64,000 nucleotides of DNA from Kuschelorhynchus macadamiae (GCA_030620095.1 JAUTXW010000056.1:1489501-1553500); one strand, 5' to 3'; positions 36,745-48,701 are shown, counted from the first letter of the stretch. Translations and numbers: made by a program. The notes: a model not told the origin generated them from the sequence alone.

Positions 36745-36975
36745 TTTTAACCGACTTCATAAGGTGCAGGTCTTCGATTTCCCCCTATGTATTTTTTTTG
36801 TGTATGTACAGTACACCGATTACTCAGTGTTGGTTTGACCAATTTCAATGGATTTTTCAGGAAGTGTCCAAGTTAGTGCCGGGGTGGTCCCATAGTAGGC
36901 ATAAAAAACATTTAAAAAGGCGACTTTTTTGCAAGATAGTTTCCGCTATAACTTCGAAACGGTTTAACATATTTA
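36745..36975 (+). repeat. Dispersed repeat end, AACCGACTTC type
   Basis: It starts TTTTTTAACCGACTTCATAA and continues with TGGTTTGACCAATTTCAATG. This resembles a common insect dispersed repeat ('aaccgacttcaaaaaggagg' followed by 'ggaccgatttcaatg'). Class not known to me. Confidence 0.45.
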
Positions 36976-37159
36976 AACCATAGAAATATGATAACATGGA
37001 GACACAATTGTTTTGATTTGAACAAATAATTATTGAAATTACATGTTTTTTAATTCCATACAATGTTATTGCTTTTTAAGCTGCAAACTGATAAATGAGT
37101 AAATAATAATAAATAAGAAAAACTTAAAACCATATATAAATTTGTGTTTTCACTAATTA

Positions 37160-37450
37160 CGAATATATGAAACGGCCGTGCTTTTGACAGCATCCATCTT
37201 TTACGGGAATACCGCGAATATCGCTTTAACGACCTAAAAGTCCGAGTCCTTAAATCAAATCTGAATAGAGCCGTTTAGGTAACACGTCTTCAGCCGACGC
37301 CGATTTTTAATCGGCGCGGGCGCCCGTAAATTCCGAGTGTTATTCGACCGACTTGAAAACCGGGCGAATAGCCTCGTAAACTGCATGCAACTTGGCATAC
37401 CGGCACGAAAGCTCACATTCTGCATGGGCGGCGAAATAAGACGTTAAAGA
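37160..37450. promoter_or_regulatory. CpG-rich island in AT-rich DNA
   Basis: About 290 bases with many CpG dinucleotides, including a hairpin CGCCGATTTTTAATCGGCG at about 37296-37314. No reading frame is convincing and no repeat landmark is seen. In an AT-rich insect genome such patches are often promoters or enhancers; that is inference. Confidence 0.3.
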
Positions 37451-37929
37451 ACACGTTAAAAACTGGAGCATAAGATACTGACTTTCCAAAAGAGAACGAC
37501 ATATGATAAAATTCAACTGTGAAAAGAATTTATATTCCTATACACCTACAAAAAGACTGGGCAACACGAATTTGAACGAAACCTCTTTAGAATATTTTTT
37601 AACCTGAATTTTGCTAGAAATCATTTTGATTTCGGCGGTCTAGAAGTTCAGCAGCATGTCAAAGTCAAATGTTGTTTCTGTAAATGTCTTGTTTGATGTT
37701 TGGTTGTTTTTGTAAATAACTTTACTAGGAAAATTTTACTTACCCAAATACGACTGCTTAGAGCAACTGATGCTAAAACATATTCATTTTTATTGTATTT
37801 TTCGGTTTCCGACTGCCGTGATTAACCAGGAAATTGTTATTATGATTTCATTTCTAATAAAGATGAGGTATTTTCTAAAATGAGTTTAAAAAGCAACTAA
37901 CAACTAACTACAAATCAGATGCTTACTTA

Positions 37930-38380
37930 ATCCAAGTCCATCACAGACCGGATATTGCTCAGTATCTTACTGTTTGCCGCCTGTTCCCCTAAGAATTATC
38001 CTGTGTACGGCAACAGTAAAACCATGCACGACGAGGAACGAACCTCAAGCTGATGGGCCTTTAAGATTTAAAATACGACAGATTACAGTCTTGTTCATTG
38101 TCAGAATTAACTGCTGCTCCAAAAACTAATAACGAGCATGCACCACCCACCGAAACAAGAAAAAATCCCAATCTATCAATCCTTCGGATGTCCGGGCCTG
38201 ATGAGGTTTACCGTTTCACGTCAAGAAACATGCTCAACTCCTGGTACTGCCGTCCATTAATTCCTTTAGTTTTGTAACCATACTTCTTCCGGAACCCAAA
38301 AGCTTTGATTTTTCTAAAGCCGCCCGTCGGAGATACGTCCACGGATTGCTAGATGGAATCGTTAATGCTCTGTCAAAAGC
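37930..38380 (-). pseudogene. Decayed 18S ribosomal RNA gene fragment
   Basis: Read on the minus strand, conserved nuclear 18S blocks come in the right order. TTTGGGTTCCGGAAGAAGTA and AAAGGAATTAATGGACGG lie at 38310-38250. CAGGCCCGGACATCCGAAGG and GGATTGATAGATTG are at 38200-38170, GTTTCGGTGGGTGGTGCATG at 38155-38135, and GGAGCAGCAGTTAATTCTGA near 38110. After a disordered piece come GGGGAACAGGCGG and CTGAGCAATATCCGGTCTGT at 37990-37940. Many substitutions and deletions relative to a functional gene, and no rest of the rDNA unit nearby, so this is a dispersed pseudogene of about 450 bp, not a working rRNA gene. Confidence 0.88.
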
Positions 38381-38384
38381 TAAT

Positions 38385-39486
38385 CAAGAAATAATCGAGC
38401 TAAAAAACATAAGTAAACAGAGTTTACTTTGGTTTTTAAACAAAGTAATACATAGCTTCCGAAAAGTGCATAAAGCAAAAAATTAAAATGTATACCTATA
38501 TCTCGGGAGGTAGGAAAGATATTCTAATGCGCTTTTTAAGACATTAGGGAACTTTCTTGTAGAATGAGCCAAATATTTAGCAGCTTTTGTAACTTTATTA
38601 GTGTTGCAATATCGGGTGATTTTAAAAAGAGTGCATTTTTTACAAAATGTCTTCTAAGTGGCAATCATAAAAGAGTTATTAAATTTTTATTTAGTTTAAC
38701 TGGATTACTTGGGGAATGAAATACAAAAAAAATGGTGAATTTTTCAGTATTCCCTCTCATTTTTAGATATAATTTTTTTTATGAAAATGTTGATTTATTT
38801 TACATTTTACCCTGTAGTTTTAATACTTTATTCCAAATGATGTTTGTTTTTATATCATAAATGTGCTAAAGATATGCCCCTATTATGTAATGTGTATATG
38901 TGTACAGTGTATGCGAAAAATTTAATAAAAAATATTTAATGGAAAAATCTACAAAGACCAAATTATGATTATTGGGGTGGATATCAGAAAACCAAAGCAG
39001 GCGTTTTAGAACTGTAGGTAACTTTCAATATCATTTCATCTTAAGCTCGAAAGGGTTTAAGATTTTTTTTTGATAACTATTAATTATGAATTAGCATAAC
39101 CACAGTAATGAAATTTGTAATGTATGCAGTGCATTTACAATACCAAAAGATAAGACAAATTTTAAATCCAAAGAACTTCCGAAAATATCTTTCAGTGCAA
39201 TATAGATGAAGATATAAAAAATGTATCATTGTGCCAGAGTTCTAGTTCTAGAGCGTGGACCCGAAACTTGAACCCAAATTGCAGCAAATTATTTAAAATG
39301 ACTATTCAGGATTTAAATTAATTAATGTCCAAAACTTTGAAAGATCAGTTATCTCAGAGAAAAATTAGATAAACAGTGGTCCACAAATGCTTTGTACTAG
39401 AGATACAGATAAAATGTTAATAATTTTTCGTTTTTTAATATACCTCGTACATTTCTTGAGGTTTTTAAACCAAATTTGGTACACGT

Positions 39487-39492
<6 letters not shown>
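38385..39492. other. AT-rich DNA, no gene found
   Basis: No coding or structured signal seen. Confidence 0.4.

Positions 39493-39553
<61 letters not shown>
39493..39553. repeat. (TA)n microsatellite
   Basis: About 30 TA units without interruption. Confidence 0.95.
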
Positions 39554-39555
<2 letters not shown>

Positions 39556-40880
39556 CCAATGCCAATAAAGCGTTTTGGAAAAATATACAATGTGTTAATA
39601 ATAAGTTTTGGAAAAATCTTCCGGGTCTCATTTTTTTCCGGCAAAGTCAAATTTCTCGTTCTAATCTTTAACTTTTTGTCTTTTAGTTTTTTTTAATATT
39701 TTGCACCGTTTAAAAATTATTTAGCAAAATATACATTTTTACATTCTGAAAAATAACTTTTAAATTGTGCAAAATATTAAAAAATTCAAAGAAACCAAAA
39801 AGTTAGCAAAAAGGTAATTTAAGTTCTGTATTTAAATAAAATTGATGAAGGGACACGAGATAAGACAATGTTGTTATTGCTAGTAGAAGCAATTCATTGT
39901 GTAAAAAAATATCCTTTTTTAAAACCACCCAGTATAGCAAAATGAATGAAGTAATAAAAGCTGTTAAACCTTTATCCTATTCTATCTATATCATCGAAAT
40001 AGACAAATTTACTTCTGATATAAGCACAAAAAAACAGTAGTGATAACACCGAAATACTAGTTACACGTAAGGCCTGTAGTAGAGACAAAACCTATAAGTG
40101 CTTAAAAAACATTTTCCCAGCATTAAGTTCACTTTTTACCTGGTGCAAAAAAAAATTAGTGGGTTTAGAAAAACCTGTTAAAAAGTTTTGAATGAGTATG
40201 GTTATTTTGCCTTATTAAGGGTGTTGCTTATAAAAATAACCAACTGAAAAACCCGAAAAACAATCAGAATCTAGGCACAGAGAGCATAGGCTTTAGGAGT
40301 TCTGAAGACCGATAAAATAACTACAGGGTGTGTTTATACCTGTCATGGTGCAGTAGTAGATGTTTTTCACTATTCCAAACTAATTATTTTGAATCGTCTG
40401 TCCTATTTTAGTCGGCTTCAGCAACAGTGTTCAAAGTGAAATTAAAAAGTAAAGCTTGTAAAAATTAGTATATATTTTTAACTATACAAATGTGTCATAC
40501 AACTCGTCTTATTATTAGCCAAACAAAGAAAAACAAATTGGGCTACAATATTTGGAATATTTTATGGTTTGATTATGTTGGTGCATTATTCGTCTATACA
40601 AAAATTCGAGGGAGAAGTAGTTTAAAATTCTTAGCTACATGAAATATATGTATCTACTGGACTCATCAAACTGTGTATTGCATTACAAGTATATTCCTTT
40701 CATTATTTAAACGTTGAATTTCTGAACAGGAGGAAAGAAACTGCCCACGTTGAATAATATTTAACAAAAATAAAACAATAGATGACAAGAATTAATAATG
40801 GTTTATTCAAATTACGTTATGGTTTTAACGATAATATCTCCGAAGTGTCGTAATTGGGCTGATATATAACAAAATTACCA
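39554..40880. other. AT-rich DNA, no gene found
   Basis: No coding or structured signal seen. Confidence 0.4.
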
Positions 40881-40888
40881 TAATCAAC

Positions 40889-41158
40889 CAGTAGCGTAAA
40901 CACAAATTTTGGGCCCCGTGCAGGCTTCTAGAATGGGCCCTTTATATACACATACAACAAATAATTGATGACTAAAAAAACGGTCATTCATAGTTTTGCA
41001 TAATCCTTTTATAAACAAATGCAACCCCAAAAACAGTGCCCGCAAATAACTGATCACCCTGTCATCAGTGGAACCCCCTCCTGCGCTAGACTTTAGAATT
41101 CCCTTATTGCGCAAGCCCCCACCCTTGGCAGGTGGGCCCATCGATAGTTACGCCACTG
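40889..41158. mobile_element. hAT-type MITE, 270 bp, with 8-bp target duplication
   Basis: The element starts CAGTAGCGTAA and ends TTACGCCACTG, inverted repeats with one mismatch. It is flanked by perfect 8-bp direct repeats TAATCAAC at 40881-40888 and 41159-41166. Eight-base duplications and CAGTGGCGTA-type ends fit the hAT superfamily. The inside is GC-richer (GGGCCC blocks) and non-coding. The intact duplication points to a fairly recent insertion. Confidence 0.9.
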
Positions 41159-41639
41159 TAATCAACTGTATCGAAAAAGAGATACTACTTACTTACTAAT
41201 AATTATGTTATCTGCCGTCAACTTATGAAACTATATTGATTTGGTAACATTTGCGTTAGTGGCGGCTACTGCCAGGGGGCACACGGTCACGCACCCCCCG
41301 AATTCAATAATAAAATAAATATATTAAAATCATTAATATAAAAATATCCTGTTTAAACTTTCCTCGTAACGTAAATAATCAAGGAATGCAGCAATTTCGC
41401 TCCACGTCACCGAGTATGCAGCGACCTTCTTTAGCAAGTAGTTTTGAGTATCTAGACGAATCCATACGGTCTCCAGCCGAAAACAACGAGATCATGATAC
41501 GGCGTGATACTCGACGGCCAATCAGAATCACGATGCATCGGCCTTTGCTATGACAATGGCCAGCGTCTTCCACGTCTTTTGGTCTCGAATTGTTCGGAGA
41601 CATTTCGCTCTCCGCATGCTTTTCAACGCGTTGTTGCCT

Positions 41640-42500
41640 GTTGTTACGCTAGCGCAAAGTGAATTGTCCAATTGTAAAAATTAGCCGTGCCGATTGGGGT
41701 TTTTAAAAGCAAAAAGGAACTTTAAAAGTAAAAAGAAAAAAAAAAGGCCAATTTTTTTTGAGGATAGGGTTGAAATTAAAAAGATAGGTCGACCTACGCC
41801 CAATTTGGACATAAAATCAACGGTAGTAGGCAAGTCAAAAAAATTTAACCGATATTTTAGGCAGGAAACCACTTATGATAGATTTGTATGGCTGTGCGGT
41901 TGTCCAGAAAATCAGAAAATTGATTCATTATTTGAACAAGCAAATACGGATAATAACGAACAACTTAATAAAAGACAATGCAGTGGCTTGTATAAATCTA
42001 ATAAGGTAATTCTAAAAGAATATTGCGACATTCTTATTTTACAAATAAAAGATAGGTACCGGTTTACAGGACACTTAGTAGCAGCCTCACTTTTTTCCCA
42101 GATAAGTTCCAGAGTTACAAACATAGTTTCCCTCAAGATATTTTTAACGAGGCAATTAGTGCCTATCCATTACTCGACAGTGCTAAATTAAAATCCGAAC
42201 TCACGGTAATTTATACTAAGAATGATATGTGCGCCAATAAAGACAGCAATGGTATTCTTCCTTTTTTTATTTTTTCTAATAAAACATAATTTAAAAGATT
42301 GTTTTTCTGAAATTTACAAAACATTAGAAATTGTTTGTACTACCCCAATGACAACTTCTCAGTTCTAAATATGATTAAGAGTTTAAGAAGCACAATGTCT
42401 CAGGATAGACTGCAATGCTTTCAATAGAAAAAAACTAGTTTGGGACATGCGGATTTGGACAATAAAGTTATTAAAGTATTTGCTTATAAAAATTCTTATA
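41640..42500 (+). pseudogene. hAT transposase relic with internal deletion (ZMYM1/TTF-type)
   Basis: A 165-codon frame (41694-42191) joins two ends of a hAT transposase. The N-terminal part has RPTPNLDIKS, FNRYFRQETTYDRF and VWLCGC, like the start of a TTF-type zinc finger. It then jumps straight to ILILQIKDRYRFTGHL, a block from the C-terminal half. After a frameshift the plus strand continues with LDSAKLKSELTVIY, a dimerisation-region block, and finally RSTMSQDRLQC (near 42390-42415) and NKVIKVFAYKN, the usual C-terminal end. The catalytic middle is missing, so this is a deletion derivative. Part of the upstream DNA (from about 41254, GTGGCGGCT) may be its 5' end. Confidence 0.7.
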
Positions 42501-42719
42501 TCCGTAGTTTTTGTCTTTTTATTTTTTGTGTTACGTTTTAAGAAAACTCCATTTGGTATCACTCCGTCTTTGCACCCACCATATTCAAAAACACTGCTTT
42601 GCGTTAAAAAGTTTTTAAACGAAGCGTTTCAACCTGAGGCCATCTAAGGCAATCTAATCCAAAACAATGTATTACTTTAAAATGAACTTTGCCCTTCAGT
42701 TTTAGTTATTCAACCCACG

Positions 42720-43000
42720 AAAACGACAATGTTACTCCGCCAATGTGTCTGGTCCACTTCTACAGAAGAAAACCTAATTATGGCTCTGACGCGATGCAGA
42801 CGTGCACTTAAACAAATTGCCGCTCACGAGACACTAATAAGGCCCCGATTACAATGCACTCGGCACCAATAAATATCGTTTTAATTAAAGGCCCGATAAC
42901 GAACCGACATCCACTTAATCGCGATCATCTTAGGCTCATATATCATATAGACGAGGCAAAGCGTTCGGTGTTGCTCGTGCTTTTCCGATATACATTAAAT
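42720..43000. promoter_or_regulatory. CpG-rich patch with homeodomain-type cores
   Basis: Sequence between 42720 and 43000 has many CpGs (GACGCGATGCAGACG, CCGCTCACGAG, CCCGATAACGAACCG, AATCGCGATCAT) and a TTTTAATTAAAG core. No open frame or repeat landmark. It has the look of a conserved regulatory element; this is inference. Confidence 0.3.
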
Positions 43001-43742
43001 TTTTATATATTTAATTGCATTACTTTTTATTTGCTGACATTCTATTGCTTATCACTTTGTGTTTAATGCATATTTGTTGCTTGCATTCAATAATCCTACC
43101 GGACTAAGAACTCTTTTCCTACTGATTTTAGCTTTTCGAAGTGAGAATATAATTATTGTTATCCAGCAGATTAACGGGAGGGTTATTAAAATAGACCACA
43201 CAAGTAAAAACAAAGATCTCACAGTTATGACACTAAAGAGTATTTGATAAATATTGCCTTTAAAAAATAAGTGTATGATGCAATTGCCGAAAGAGAAATA
43301 AATGGATGTAACATGATGCAAGCAATGGTTGAGCGATTGAGCCTATAATAGCCACTCTGCAAGAAAAAGAGGTTAGCTTTAAGGTACTCAGTGTGGCCTT
43401 CTTAGTGAGGAACATATTGACTGTGACTCAGTTGCAGGAAACAACTCTGCAGGCACAAGCAGAGAATCTGGTCATGATAGTAATACGAAGGCTGAAAAGC
43501 AAACATCTGCAATCCTTTAGGAAGTAATGAATATAGTATTAGCATGATGTGAGAGGGAAAGGATGTATGATAAAATGGTAACCGTTTCTTTCACTGTAAG
43601 AAGTGAGCTGGAAATACCAACATCTTCTCCAAGTTTAGTAGAACAACTGTCCGTCCCACTTTTCAAATAAATGGTAGCTTACTACTATATAGTCTAGTGA
43701 AGTAAAGAATAACAACATTTTGCATGCCCCCGACTAAATAAA
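43001..43742. other. Non-coding DNA
   Basis: The 89-codon frame at 43052-43321 (minus) is hydrophobic but overlaps an open frame on the other strand and shows no family signal. The GC-richer stretch 43300-43700 may be a much decayed mobile-element piece; I cannot identify it. Confidence 0.35.

Positions 43743-43820
<78 letters not shown>
43743..43820. repeat. Compound microsatellite (CT)n(AT)n
   Basis: About 12 CT units followed directly by about 27 AT units. Confidence 0.95.
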
Positions 43821-43823
<3 letters not shown>

Positions 43824-44080
43824 TTGCTCTCTCAATTGTTGGATAATTGCCACTTTCCTAAATAGAAACAACTTGGGACAAATAGCGACTTTTGCATATC
43901 AGAAATGTTTGTTTATAAAACATAACGACAAACTTGCAATATTAATTATGAAACAAATCAAAACAGTCAGCGCTCTTTATAACCTATTTTGTTATAGAAG
44001 AATAAGGTGGCAATTAAATTGATCTCTTATTCAATTTTAAAATTCTCAAGGGAGTAGGGGCTAGACTCTGTGGTGATAGG

Positions 44081-44292
44081 TACATTAAGTGAACCAAGGA
44101 TACAATAAGTTCTATTCCACACCACCCTGACATGCAACAGATAGTATATGGGTGACCTTCCCCCACAGGAGGATATACTAAATTCGCCTGTGCTTGGGAG
44201 TTTTGTCTGCAATATTGCAGGTACTTTCAGTGGACCAAGGATACAATAAATTCTATTCCACATCGCCCTGACATGCAACAGCTACTATATGT
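44081..44292. repeat. Direct duplication of about 72 bp, spaced 139 bp
   Basis: The block GGATACAATAAGTTCTATTC...CCTGACATGCAACAG...TATATG occurs at 44081-44152 and 44220-44291 with a few differences. The intervening 67 bases are not repeated. Unknown origin. Confidence 0.75.
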
Positions 44293-44699
44293 GGTTGATC
44301 CGAAGTCAATTAGAAAATCATGGTTGTTGAGTTTAGAAAGTGTCAAATTGGAATTATTCTCTGACGTTTCGCCTCCGATTGCACGATGCATCTCGCAGTA
44401 TTTAATCTTTACTGCTTGAAATCAAAGCACACTCAGTGTTTTGTTCAGTATGTGTCAAATTGGAATTTCGATTTTCCGAATGACTTTTGAAGAAAAGAAA
44501 TAGGGGGTAGGGACTACGCCCGTCTGGATGACACCTCTACGAGTTGATATCTGAAGAAATATTGCAACGGTACAGTAATTCAACAGTTGTAAATTTTAAA
44601 TTTTTTTCTAAAAACAAAAATGTATGTTTCCAATACACACACGTAAGGACCGGTAATTTAAGTTGATACAGAAATAATAAAAAAACAATATTCATTTAT

Positions 44700-46530
44700 T
44701 GAAAACAAAATGGATACTATGGTAAATGCTCTACCAAGGGGCAAGGGCTAAAACATTTCACGGCTCATAGAATAGACCTGGTCCTGTCTTAACTAAAACA
44801 GTTTTGGGATGGATTTTACATGGCAATCTTAATTGTAATAAAATGCTCCAAAATATTGTTTATTTAATGAATCGAAGTAACTATAATGAAAGCGATGAGT
44901 TAGATGCTTTTCATGATCTCGTCAAAGACCAGTGAAAATGGACACAGTAGTTGGAATCAGGTTGTCCCAAGAAGTTAGAAAAGCACAGAAAATTATTGAT
45001 GAAACAATGAAAAGAGTAGATACGAAACTAATCTTCTATGGAAAGATGAAAATATGATTTTCCCTGAAAGTAAAACTAATACACTGATGAGGTTAAAATG
45101 CTTGAAAAAAATGGACAGAAACAAAAAATGCGCTCACATTTATTGAAAGATTTTTTTGATTTATATGCAAAAGAGTACATAAGAAAACTAAATGTAGATG
45201 AAGCAAAGTATGCAATTAAAAAAACATGGTATTTGCCACAGTTTGGAACAGTAATTTCAAGCAAACGAAATAAACTAAGAATAGTATTTGACGCATCTGC
45301 AAAAAGTTGTGGTATTAGGCTAAATGGCTGCTTAGTTCACGTCACATAAATGTTTACTAATTTTAAAATATGAAAAATTGCTTTTACAGCTGAAATTAAA
45401 GAAATGTTTTTACAAATTATAATACGACCAGAAGACCGCTATGTCCAACGTCTTTTATAAAGAAAGAAGTCATGATCTGATGGCTAAGAAATGGACACTG
45501 TATTTTTCGGATCCACTTGCGGCCCATGCTTAGCACAAGATGCTAAGAAGAGAAATGAAATAATTTAAAGACCACTAACAGAAGCTGTCAAGGATATTAT
45601 CGAATCACATTAAATACGGATGATTATTTTTAAGACACTTAGACTTCCTGAACGAAGTTTCAAAACTAATTCGTGGCTCCATTTATATTTATCAACAATC
45701 AAGTTTCCGCATATGTAACTGGGAAGCTAATGGAAAAGAAATATTGCTGTCTATACATCCTGAGCTACGAGCGGAAAACAAAAATAAAAACTTGAAAAAT
45801 CAAGTAAGTCTGCAACTGGAAATAGCCTACGATTCAAATACAAACTCTTTTTTAAGCGTTCTTCGATGGTTTAGTTATCGCAGGAGTTCCTCAGAAAAAA
45901 TTTATTGTGAAAATGAAAAAAATAAAAGCGTTAAGAAAGAATTGAGTACATAAATCTAGGAGTTTGATATAAAAAATAAAACTTCTGTACCAAATGATGT
46001 CACAATCGGCCATTAGCTTGCCATATGGAAGGCAGTCGAAAAAGAAGTATTAAACTTACGTTGAATAATAAAGTATTGCATTCAAGGTACCCACAAGAAC
46101 ACATTCTACTTACTTTCCTAATAAAACTGGAAAACATTCCTAATTCTTGGCCTTTGAATCATGTATCTCTTAAGTCTTGACTCTGACGATTCAGAAGTCA
46201 AAAGCTTTAAAACCCAATTAATTCCTTATTTGTCCAGAATATATTCCTTTGCCTTGCACAAAGCTAAATAAAATGTATGTAAACTTAATGAAAAGCTGAA
46301 CATCAGCACAAAAATTTACCCATTTAGTTTGAACTAGATGGATGAAAAAACACTTACCAACTTTGATTAAAAGCGCAAAATAGTTCCATGACACAAGGCC
46401 CCTTAAACTAGATGACATAGTCTTAATGGTAGATCCAAATAGTATTGCCAATGACGACAAAATCACAATTGTTAATGCACAAATAAAAAATGGTCTATTT
46501 TTCGAAGTTCAGTTTTAAGACTGATATTTC
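44700..46530 (+). pseudogene. BEL/Pao retroelement pol relic
   Basis: Pieces of a BEL/Pao polyprotein occur in order on the plus strand in shifting frames. LTKTVLGWILHG (44790-44825) comes before the reverse transcriptase. KEYIRKLNVDEAKYAI, WYLPQFGTVISS and RIVFDASAK (45170-45305) are its conserved start, then IAFTAEIKEMFLQI. A later part has LLTFLIKLENIPNSWPLNHV (46100-46160), the end of the integrase, and WMKKHLPTLIKSAK with LKLDDIVLMVDPNS (46320-46450), the DUF5641 tail. The RT active-site region, RNase H and most of the integrase are missing or unreadable, and no LTRs were found. Inactive. Confidence 0.75.
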
Positions 46531-46534
46531 TCGA

Positions 46535-47129
46535 TGTAAGAGTAATTATTTCAGTTGAAAATATAATTATCAAATACATATAATGAGCAAAGAAATGTTA
46601 CAGCTCTAATTTACATTTTACTTTTTTATGTTACATTGTATATTTAGCTACCTTTTAATAAAAACATGTTTTCATGTCGAAATTATTCCTGCATTGCTGG
46701 ATATAAATAAATATCAATTCTATGTAAATATAACATAATATATTGAAAATACTTTTTTAAAAACTACATTTTCCAGATAAGCAGTTTGTTAATTTCTATA
46801 ATAATTGTTAATGCATATTGGGGGTATTGTACAACATTGCAAAGAATTATTCAGAGGTGGACAGGTAGGATTAGAGGAGCGTCCTACCCCATAAGATTTG
46901 TAAAATTTAAACCCATTTACAAATATTTTTCATATGATAGGTTAGTAGCGTGTTTATAGTTTATTAGTAGATTATGTTTTGGCGGCAAAAACCCTTTAAT
47001 AAAAATTAATCTACTATCTTATTTTTGAGATAAGAGTTCCTATATTGTGCAGATTAAGTTAATTTTTTTCATCTTACATCCGTATTTTAATCAGAAGGTA
47101 TTTGCTGGCCACATCTCTCATAATATTAA
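46535..47129. other. AT-rich DNA, no gene found
   Basis: No coding or structured signal seen. Confidence 0.4.
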
Positions 47130-47372
47130 GTGATTAGGCTAAAGGCACATATAACCTTCTCATATTGCTTGCCCCAAGAATGTAATTTTCTTTTTGACGA
47201 ATATAGAAGGTTAATTAGAATTAATATGGAGCAATATATCCCGCTCCTCGAAATTATCAGTCCAAATCTAATTAAAGCAAACATGTACAATCTAAGCCCA
47301 GGTGTTCTTAGTTCACCTGCTCTATTATTTACCAGAGAGATTAGAATGTCATCATCGTATCAACGGAATTAA
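47130..47372 (+). pseudogene. Possible Harbinger (ALP1-like) transposase fragment
   Basis: The frame contains FDEYRRLIRINMEQYIPLLE and ISPNLIKANM, which resemble the 'F-x-EYRRLIRM...F..LL..V.P.I.K.DT' start of ALP1/Harbinger transposases. Nothing convincing follows downstream. The resemblance is to a short stretch only. Confidence 0.35.
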
Positions 47373-48224
47373 AATATTATTAGATTTTTGGCTCAGGCTT
47401 GTCAAGAACAGGATTCCCAGCCGTGACGAATGCGCCTGCAACGGAAATAATAACTGCTTTTGATTGATGAAAATTGATTGCCGAAGTTATTTGCTAAAAC
47501 TGGTGATTTTGTTTGCTTGATACATGATCTGCGAGGTATATACAGAGAACTCCGTAATGCTTTATGAGACGTATCTATTAAATAAGAACACATACATTTT
47601 TAAAAATATCTATCTCTCTCAAAATTCTTTACTGTATAATTCCAAATGAAATACCCTACATTTACAAAATTATAAATATTTTTGATGTGGCATATTTTAT
47701 GTTTAATTTTAAGTATTGATATTGAGATTTAAAAGTTGGGAATATTGAAATTTTTCAGAGGCAGTAACATCAAACAGCACAAGTTAAGGCAAATTGAATT
47801 GCACAGTCCTGCCAATTTATCAGTTTTTTAAAATTGCGGAAACATCCTTATATATCCCTGGATAATTAGGAATTTAGAAAATAGGAATGTGTGTTTCAAG
47901 TGTTTTTAATGTTTTAATTCTTTTATGGATACTAATTCTGAGAATCGTGCACCGTTTTAGCGCCGCCATTATAATTTTTTAAATGAAAATTTTGAATATA
48001 TGCACTCTCAAAGTATTTCTACTTATCGGTTTTTAGACAAATTTGCACAAATAACAAAATTTGTCCGCTACAAAATGTTGACTAAAAATTTAAAATTTGC
48101 ACTTTTAAATATCCCCAGATACCGATTTTCATTCAATTCGGACCACAAATTATAAACAATATTTATCGACTATATTGTTTATACGAGAAAGTGTCAAATT
48201 ATGTTGTAACGCGAAACTTGAACG
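47373..48224. other. AT-rich DNA, no gene found
   Basis: No coding or structured signal that I can support. Confidence 0.35.
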
Positions 48225-48400
48225 CACACAGGTACGTAGCCAGGGGGGTCCTGAGGGTCTGGAAATGAAAATATGTTGGTATAGGCATATTTCTTACTAC
48301 TTTTCGTGAGATTTGACCGTTTGAACCCCTATCGAAACGAATTTCTGGTTTAGACCCCCCCCTGAACCGAATATCTGTCTGCGTGCCTGAAGGCACGCTA
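48225..48400. repeat. Dispersed repeat fragment with GTACGTAGCCAGGGGGG end
   Basis: An end of the type GTACGTAGCCAGGGGGGTCC and internal runs GAACCCC and GACCCCCCCC are typical of short insect DNA-element remains. The 65-codon minus frame over it is not a gene. Confidence 0.4.
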
Positions 48401-48701
48401 AATTTGAAGTTGTCATTTAAATGAAGCTAATCTAATAGCACAATATAGGTACTTAAAACTATATATTTTAATTTTTGTATAATTTTATTTTTGATTGTGA
48501 ACTTTTTCGTCTTGTTGGAATGTTCGTGTATTTAGTTTTATTTTAAATATAGTACATTAACATTGATTATATTTGTAAAGCTGCTTTAAAAAAGGATAAT
48601 TTAGTAAAATAGTTGAGGAAACCATTTCGCAACGTACTATATATATTTATTTCCATATAAATTGTATGTATATCAAAAGCGGATGTCATATGTTTTTTGA
48701 C

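Noticed and set aside
43052..43321. Hydrophobic 89-codon minus frame, possible membrane protein
   Set aside because: Overlaps an open plus frame, no signal or family pattern, AT-rich composition like its flanks.
43300..43700. Possible retroelement gag piece
   Set aside because: Composition suggests old coding DNA, but no motif such as a zinc knuckle can be read.
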